A stretch of DNA of 8,784 nt from BOG-938 sp035524315 (GTDB lineage: Bacteria; Pseudomonadota; Alphaproteobacteria; Caulobacterales; Caulobacteraceae). How positions within the stretch are numbered: position 1 is the stretch's first letter; every line of letters begins with the position of its first letter. The stretch is from positions 1 through 8,784 of the forward strand of contig DATKPD010000016.1 in assembly GCA_035524315.1 (NCBI GenBank). The letters are read 5' to 3'. The translations under genes were made by a program, and so were the position numbers. The notes beneath the pieces were generated by a model. That model had not been told where the DNA came from. It searched no databases and saw nothing but the letters and a program-made list of their open reading frames with translations. Shown here one piece after another: positions 5,174 through 8,784 of the stretch.

Positions 5174-6175
5174 TCAGAGCAGCCACGGCGGCAAGGGCAG
5201 GTCGCGCTCGCGCAGGAACTCGGGATTGAAGATCTTGCTGGCGTAGCGCTGGCCGTAATCGCACAGCACGGTGACGATGGTCTTGCCCGGGCCCAGGTCG
5301 CGCGCCAGGCGGATGGCGCCGGCGATATTGATCCCCGACGAGCCGCCCAGGCACATGCCTTCGTGCTGCACCAGGGCGTAGATCTGCTCCAGCGCCTCGG
5401 CGTCGGACACCTGGTAGGCGTGGTCGATAGAAAGGCCGTCCAAATTGGCGGTGATGCGGCCCTGGCCGATGCCCTCGGTGATCGATCCGCCTTCGGCCTT
5501 CAGTTCGCCTTGGGTGTACCAGTTGAACAGGGCCGCGCCGAAGGGGTCGGCCAAGCCGATGGCGACGTCAGGCTTGCGCTCGCGCAGCGCCATGGCGATG
5601 CCGGCCAGGGTGCCTCCCGAACCCACCGAGCAGATGAAGCCATCGATCTTGCCGCCGGTCTGGGCCCAGATCTCCGGCCCGGTGGTCTCGACGTGGGCCT
5701 GGCGATTGGCCACGTTGTCGAACTGGTTAGCCCAGATCGCGCCGTTGGGTTCGGTTTTGGCGCGTTCGGCCGCAAGCGCGCCGGAATAGCGCACATAGTT
5801 GGCGGGGTTGGCGTAGGGAACGGCGTCAACTTCGACCAGCTTGGCGCCCAGCAGGCGGATCGCTTCCTTCTTTTCCTGGCTCTGGGTGCGCGGGATCACG
5901 ATCTCGCAGCGGTAGCCCAGACTGGAGGCGACCATGGCCAGGCCGATGCCGGTATTGCCGGCGGTGCCTTCGACGATCAGGCCGCCCGGCTGCAGCAGGC
6001 CTTTGCGCTCGGCGTCGCGAATGATGTACAGCGCCGCGCGGTCCTTGACCGACTGGCCCGGATTGACGAATTCGGCCTTGCCCCAGATCTCACAGCCGGT
6101 CGCCTCGCTCGCGCGGTTCAGGCGGATCAGCGGGGTGTCGCCGATCAGATCGACAACGTTTCGGCCGATTCTCAT
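5174..6175 (-). CDS. cysK: Cysteine synthase A-like PLP enzyme
   Basis: This is a fold-type II PLP enzyme that in its family makes cysteine from O-acetylserine and sulfide; some relatives run cysteine desulfhydration or cystathionine chemistry instead. The 333-residue form has NVVDLIGDTPLIRLN (6-20), the Schiff-base Lys44 in PGQSVKDRAALYII, the substrate loop TAGNTG (71-76), PRTQSQEKK (95-103), IWANQFDNVANRQAH (147-161), the phosphate loop SVGSGGT (183-189), SITEGIGQGR (231-240), CLGGSSGIN (275-283) and TVLCDYGQRYASK (302-314). The TAGNTG loop replaces the classical TSGNTG, as I recall for the longer cysteine synthase A subfamily common in alphaproteobacteria. The ATG at 6175 is chosen; an in-frame TTG at 6199 would add 8 residues and neither start has a strong ribosome-binding site. 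It is first in the operon with sseA and the small secreted protein, and divergent from kdsA. Confidence 0.93.
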   Translation of the reverse strand: MRIGRNVVDLIGDTPLIRLNRASEATGCEIWGKAEFVNPGQSVKDRAALYIIRDAERKGLLQPGGLIVEGTAGNTGIGLAMVASSLGYRCEIVIPRTQSQEKKEAIRLLGAKLVEVDAVPYANPANYVRYSGALAAERAKTEPNGAIWANQFDNVANRQAHVETTGPEIWAQTGGKIDGFICSVGSGGTLAGIAMALRERKPDVAIGLADPFGAALFNWYTQGELKAEGGSITEGIGQGRITANLDGLSIDHAYQVSDAEALEQIYALVQHEGMCLGGSSGINIAGAIRLARDLGPGKTIVTVLCDYGQRYASKIFNPEFLRERDLPLPPWLL

Positions 6176-6179
6176 CGGA

Positions 6180-6197
6180 TAAGGCTCGCTAAGGCTC
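6180..6197. repeat. Direct repeat TAAGGCTC x2 before cysK
   Basis: TAAGGCTC occurs at 6180-6187 and 6190-6197, a period of 10 bp or about one helical turn, right upstream of the cysK ATG (read as GAGCCTTA twice on the minus strand). It could be a tandem regulator site or leader element. If the TTG at 6199 were the true start it would be coding (SLSEPYP). Too short to be sure. Confidence 0.35.
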
Positions 6198-6257
6198 AAG
6201 GACCCGGCGGCGGCGCGCGGGAGACAGGACCGAGCAAGTGTGGATTTTGGAGGCTTG

Positions 6258-6263
6258 TGTCAA
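6258..6263 (-). promoter_or_regulatory. Possible -35 element for the cysK operon
   Basis: The minus strand carries a perfect TTGACA hexamer (6263 down to 6258), about 83-88 bp upstream of the cysK ATG. No good -10 box sits 16-18 bp downstream, so this is only a partial promoter match. Confidence 0.25.
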
Positions 6264-6273
6264 TCGCTTCGGC

Positions 6274-6289
6274 GCGCCACTTGTGGCGC
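6274..6289. promoter_or_regulatory. Inverted repeat in the cysK/kdsA divergent region
   Basis: GCGCCAC (6274-6280) and GTGGCGC (6283-6289) are perfect 7-bp inverted repeats around TT, giving a compact 16-bp dyad 22 bp before the kdsA start. It resembles an operator more than an RNA hairpin, since a 2-nt loop is strained. The regulator is unknown. Confidence 0.35.
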
Positions 6290-6298
6290 CTGACCGCT

Positions 6299-6303
6299 AG
6301 GAA
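6299..6303 (+). promoter_or_regulatory. Ribosome-binding site favouring the TTG start of kdsA
   Basis: AGGAA lies 8 nt before TTG at 6312 but 17 nt before the in-frame ATG at 6321. The spacing argues for TTG as the initiator, although ATG at 6321 cannot be excluded. Confidence 0.55.
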
Positions 6304-6311
6304 CGTCCGCT

Positions 6312-7178
6312 TTGAACCCCATGCCCGCCTCCGCGCCCAATCCCGTCGTCACGGTCAAGACCGCCTCCGGCCGCGAGGTGCGGATCGGCAACCGCGAGCG
6401 CCTGTCGGTGATCGCCGGGCCATGTCAGCTCGAAAGCCGCCAGCACGCGCTGGAAGTCGCCCATGCGCTGAAGGAGATCGCCGACCGGCTGGATATCGGC
6501 CTGATCTACAAGACCTCGTTCGACAAGGCCAACCGCACCTCGGCCAACGCCCAGCGCGGCGTGGGGCTGGAAGAGGCCCTGCCGGTGTTCGACGAGATCC
6601 GCGAGACCTATGGCCTGCCGGTTTTGACCGACGTGCATGAAAACGAGCAGTGCGCCATCGCCGCCCGCTCGGTCGACATCCTGCAGATTCCGGCCTTCCT
6701 CTGCCGGCAGACCGACCTGCTGGTGGCCGCCGCCAATACCGGCAAAGTGGTCAATGTGAAGAAGGGCCAGTTCCTGGCGCCTTGGGACATGAAGAACGTG
6801 GTGGCCAAGGTCATCGGCGCGGGCAATCCTAACGTCCTGGCCACCGAGCGGGGCGTGTCGTTCGGCTACAACACCCTGGTGTCGGACATGCGCGCCCTGC
6901 CGGTGCTGGAACAGATCGGTTGCCCTGTGGTGTTCGACGCCACCCACTCGGCCCAGCAGCCGGGCGGGCAGGGCGCGTCCTCGGGCGGCCAGCGCGAATA
7001 TGTGCCGGTGCTGGCGCGCGCGGCCGTTGCGGTCGGCGTGGCGGCCGTGTTCATCGAAACCCACCCCGATCCCGACAACGCCCCCTCGGACGGCCCAAAC
7101 ATGGTCGTGCTGAAAGAATTCGAGCCGTTGATGGCCGATCTTCTGGCGTTCGACGCCCTGGCCAAGCGCCGGGGCTGA
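6312..7178 (+). CDS. kdsA: 2-dehydro-3-deoxyphosphooctonate aldolase (KDO-8-phosphate synthase)
   Basis: This cytoplasmic enzyme condenses arabinose 5-phosphate with phosphoenolpyruvate to give KDO 8-phosphate, the committed step for the LPS inner-core sugar KDO. The 288-residue protein (285 if ATG 6321 is used) has IAGPCQLES (34-42), YKTSFDKANRTS (66-77), GLPVLTDVHE (101-110), DILQIPAFLCRQTDLL (122-137), NVKKGQFLAPWDM (148-160), ERGVSFGYNTLVSDMR (179-194), VVFDATHSAQQPG (206-218) and FIETHPDPDNAPSDGPN (247-263). Cys38, His212, Glu249 and Asp260 have the same spacings (174, 37, 11) as the metal ligands Cys11, His185, Glu222 and Asp233 of the Aquifex enzyme as I recall it, so this is the metal-dependent class; the E. 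coli enzyme has Asn at the cysteine position. The gene is divergent from cysK, and its stop codon directly abuts that of the next, convergent gene. Confidence 0.96.
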   Translation: MNPMPASAPNPVVTVKTASGREVRIGNRERLSVIAGPCQLESRQHALEVAHALKEIADRLDIGLIYKTSFDKANRTSANAQRGVGLEEALPVFDEIRETYGLPVLTDVHENEQCAIAARSVDILQIPAFLCRQTDLLVAAANTGKVVNVKKGQFLAPWDMKNVVAKVIGAGNPNVLATERGVSFGYNTLVSDMRALPVLEQIGCPVVFDATHSAQQPGGQGASSGGQREYVPVLARAAVAVGVAAVFIETHPDPDNAPSDGPNMVVLKEFEPLMADLLAFDALAKRRG

Positions 7179-7185
7179 TCAGCCC
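7172..7185. repeat. 14-bp palindrome spanning two abutting stop codons
   Basis: GGGCTGATCAGCCC is a perfect palindrome. Its centre TGATCA is made of the kdsA TGA (7176-7178) and, on the other strand, the lipoprotein TGA (7179-7181). As RNA it has no loop, and no U-tract follows, so it is not a convincing terminator. Confidence 0.5.
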
Positions 7186-8784
7186 TCGGGCTGATGATCG
7201 TGCTTGTCGTCGGCCTTGCCGTGCTCAGGGGGCTTGCCGTGGTCCGGCCCCCTGCCGGCGGCGGGCGGCGCGGCGGCCGGAGGACCGGCCCGCTGACCCA
7301 GCGCGCGCGGCGCCGTCGCCGGTGAACCCGCGGTTTCGGGCTGGGGCGCGGGCGGCCGGGAGGCGGCGGGCGGCGCGGCGGCGGGCGGACCAGCGCGCTC
7401 ACCAAGCGCGCGCGGCGCGGTCGCCGGTGAAGCGGCAGGTTCCAGCCTAGGCGCGACATGCTCCGGCGCGGGGGTCGGGGGCGCCGGCCTTGGAGCCGGC
7501 GGGGCGGCAACGGGCGCGGCTGGTCTGGGAGCGGGCGTGGGCGCGGCGGCGGGCGCCGCTACGTCGGGACGAGGCCCCGGCTGATGCGGCGCTTCGGGCG
7601 GTCGCGGCCCGGCCGGCGCGGCGGCGCCGGGCGTCAGATCGTGATGTTGCGGTCCCGGACCCGGGCCGCCGGCCGCTTCGTGGCGCGGACCGTCGGGCGC
7701 GACCTGGGGCGAAGGGGCCGATTGCGACTGCATCGGCGGACCGGAGCCGCCTGGCTGGGCGAAGCCGGGACCGTGTTGTTGCGGCGGCTGAGGCCCGGCG
7801 ACAGCCTGCGGGCCGCCCTGAACACGATCCTGGGGACCACCTTGCGGCCCGCCGGCGCCCGGCTGGGGCAGCGGCGCGGGACGGAATTGACCTTGGTCGG
7901 GCCCGGGGCCTTGCGGATGATCGTGGTGGCCGGCGTTGGCCAGGTAGGCGCCGGCGGCGGCCGCCAGGGTGGCGGCGGCGATATCCGCGCCTGAGGGCGG
8001 CGGTCCGCCCCGGGGCGGCGGCGGGCCCAGGGCCTGGCGATACGCCTGAGCCTCGGCCTCGCGCCGATCATGCTCGGCCTGGAAATAGCCGCCGTCCTGC
8101 GGTTGGTGGGCGTCGTGATAGGCCTGCCACTGGGCCGAGTTGGCTTCCTCGGATCGCCACGCCTGGCGTTGGCGATCGATGGTGGAGCGGCGGTCCTGCC
8201 ACGACTGGACGGCGACCGGCTGGCGACGACCGCCGAACGCCGCGTTATGCAATGCCTGGGCCCGGGCGAGATAGCGGCCGGCCAAGCCCACGCGCTCCCG
8301 CGCGAAGCTGGGCGGCATGACGCGGCCGCCAGGGCCGTAGACCACGACCAGGTTCGGCCCTGAATAGCCGTAGCTATAGGCGCCGTCCTGGACCAGATAG
8401 GGTTCGTCCGACCCCGGATCATAATAGTAATAGCGCTCGCCGCTAGGCGTGGGCTCAGCCACCCGGAAGTAGCCGTCGCCCTGCCAGACCCACGGCTGGG
8501 CCCCGTCGTAGTCGAACGCGTAGTCCGGCGGCGCGTCGCCGATGGCGTCGGTCAGGTCCGACGCGCGGTCGGCGTAGGCGTACTGTTGCCCCGGATCCTG
8601 GAGATAGGCCACGCCGGCGGCAGGGGCGCTCGACAGAGCCTCGGCCGCCGGCGCGGTGGCGGTCGCGGCGGCGGTCGGCGCGGCAGTGGTCAGGGGTAGA
8701 GGCGCCGGCGCAGCGCCCGAAGCAGCCTCGCTCGAAGCCGTTTGCTGGCCCTGGTTCTGGTTGCAGCCCGCCAGCATCAGTGGC
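7179..8784 (-). CDS. Large Pro/Ala-rich lipoprotein, 5' end cut by the window edge
   Basis: The frame stays open to the right edge, where the codons read Pro-Leu-Met-Leu-Ala-Gly-Cys. LAGC is a lipobox, so the signal peptide and true start lie beyond the window and the protein is a probable envelope lipoprotein. Counting from the Met at 8777 (532 residues visible): lipid Cys5; an Ala/Thr/Pro linker (about 10-57); a folded-looking segment (about 58-155) rich in Tyr/Trp/Asp, with DAPPDYAFDYDG, PWVWQGDGYF, GERYYYYDPGSDEPYL and YSYGYSGPNLVVVYGPGG; a charged, Gln/Arg-rich and probably helical segment (about 156-250); a 20-residue Ala-rich hydrophobic segment (264-283); and a disordered Pro/Gly/Ala region to the end. 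The C-terminal part carries two near-identical 23-residue repeats (450-472 and 485-507) and a His/Asp/Lys-rich tail. I do not recognise a named family; the Tyr-rich segment resembles uncharacterised Caulobacterales proteins. It converges on kdsA with no gap. Confidence 0.75.
   Translation of the reverse strand, partial: PLMLAGCNQNQGQQTASSEAASGAAPAPLPLTTAAPTAAATATAPAAEALSSAPAAGVAYLQDPGQQYAYADRASDLTDAIGDAPPDYAFDYDGAQPWVWQGDGYFRVAEPTPSGERYYYYDPGSDEPYLVQDGAYSYGYSGPNLVVVYGPGGRVMPPSFARERVGLAGRYLARAQALHNAAFGGRRQPVAVQSWQDRRSTIDRQRQAWRSEEANSAQWQAYHDAHQPQDGGYFQAEHDRREAEAQAYRQALGPPPPRGGPPPSGADIAAATLAAAAGAYLANAGHHDHPQGPGPDQGQFRPAPLPQPGAGGPQGGPQDRVQGGPQAVAGPQPPQQHGPGFAQPGGSGPPMQSQSAPSPQVAPDGPRHEAAGGPGPGPQHHDLTPGAAAPAGPRPPEAPHQPGPRPDVAAPAAAPTPAPRPAAPVAAPPAPRPAPPTPAPEHVAPRLEPAASPATAPRALGERAGPPAAAPPAASRPPAPQPETAGSPATAPRALGQRAGPPAAAPPAAGRGPDHGKPPEHGKADDKHDHQPEG
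7257..7431 (-). repeat. Two 70-bp direct repeats, 105-bp period, inside the lipoprotein gene
   Basis: Positions 7257-7326 and 7362-7431 align without gaps and differ at 7 of 70 bases by my count. They encode 23 residues each (SPATAPRALG, then Glu or Gln, then RAGPPAAAPPAA), separated by a 12-residue linker. Most differences are silent, which suggests an in-frame duplication kept at the protein level. Confidence 0.8.

Noticed and set aside
5363..6640. 425-residue plus-strand frame covering cysK and the start of kdsA
   Set aside because: It is antisense to cysK and out of frame with kdsA, both recognised with catalytic residues. Its composition is that of a shadow frame.
7458..8320. Long plus-strand frames opposite the Pro/Ala-rich lipoprotein
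   Set aside because: These Arg/Gly-rich frames mirror the low-complexity minus-strand gene. The minus frame has a lipobox and an ordered Tyr/Trp-rich segment. Some doubt is natural in such GC-rich DNA, but nothing supports the plus strand.

Overview
The window is GC-rich, densely packed bacterial chromosome. Protein-level resemblance points to an alphaproteobacterium, most likely Caulobacterales (Caulobacter/Phenylobacterium-like). The evidence is an alphaproteobacterial-type ClpP, an AapJ/BztA-type amino-acid binding protein, a metal-type KdsA and a very Pro/Ala-rich lipoprotein. This assignment comes from recognising sequences, not from a search.

Layout from left to right: a 233-bp leader with a candidate promoter and two dyads; clpP (+); a small membrane methyltransferase of the isoprenylcysteine carboxyl methyltransferase (ICMT) type (+); metC (-), convergent with it across a hairpin; an AapJ-like binding lipoprotein (+), divergent from metC over only 70 bp that hold a perfect 12-bp palindrome; a compact minus-strand operon cysK-sseA-small secreted protein, with gaps of +2 and -8 nt; kdsA (+), divergent from cysK over about 136 bp; and a large proline-rich lipoprotein gene (-) whose 5' end lies beyond the right edge. 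No gene-free stretch exceeds 300 bp.

Functional grouping: the middle of the window (about 1.6-6.2 kb) is mostly sulfur amino-acid metabolism: MetC (C-S lyase on cystathionine), a CysK-type beta-replacing or eliminating enzyme and a 3-mercaptopyruvate sulfurtransferase. Among these sits a membrane-anchored amino-acid binding protein that has lost the arginine normally used to hold the ligand carboxylate. The flanks are housekeeping or envelope genes (ClpP proteolysis, KDO synthesis for LPS, a probable envelope lipoprotein). Two convergent gene pairs end 3 and 0 nt apart, leaving no room for conventional terminators.

I see no mobile element, CRISPR array, RNA gene or defence/toxin system. The most unusual items are the altered orphan binding protein with its shared palindrome, the repeat-bearing lipoprotein, and the small secreted protein translationally tied to sseA. 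I do not find a clearly new multi-gene system.
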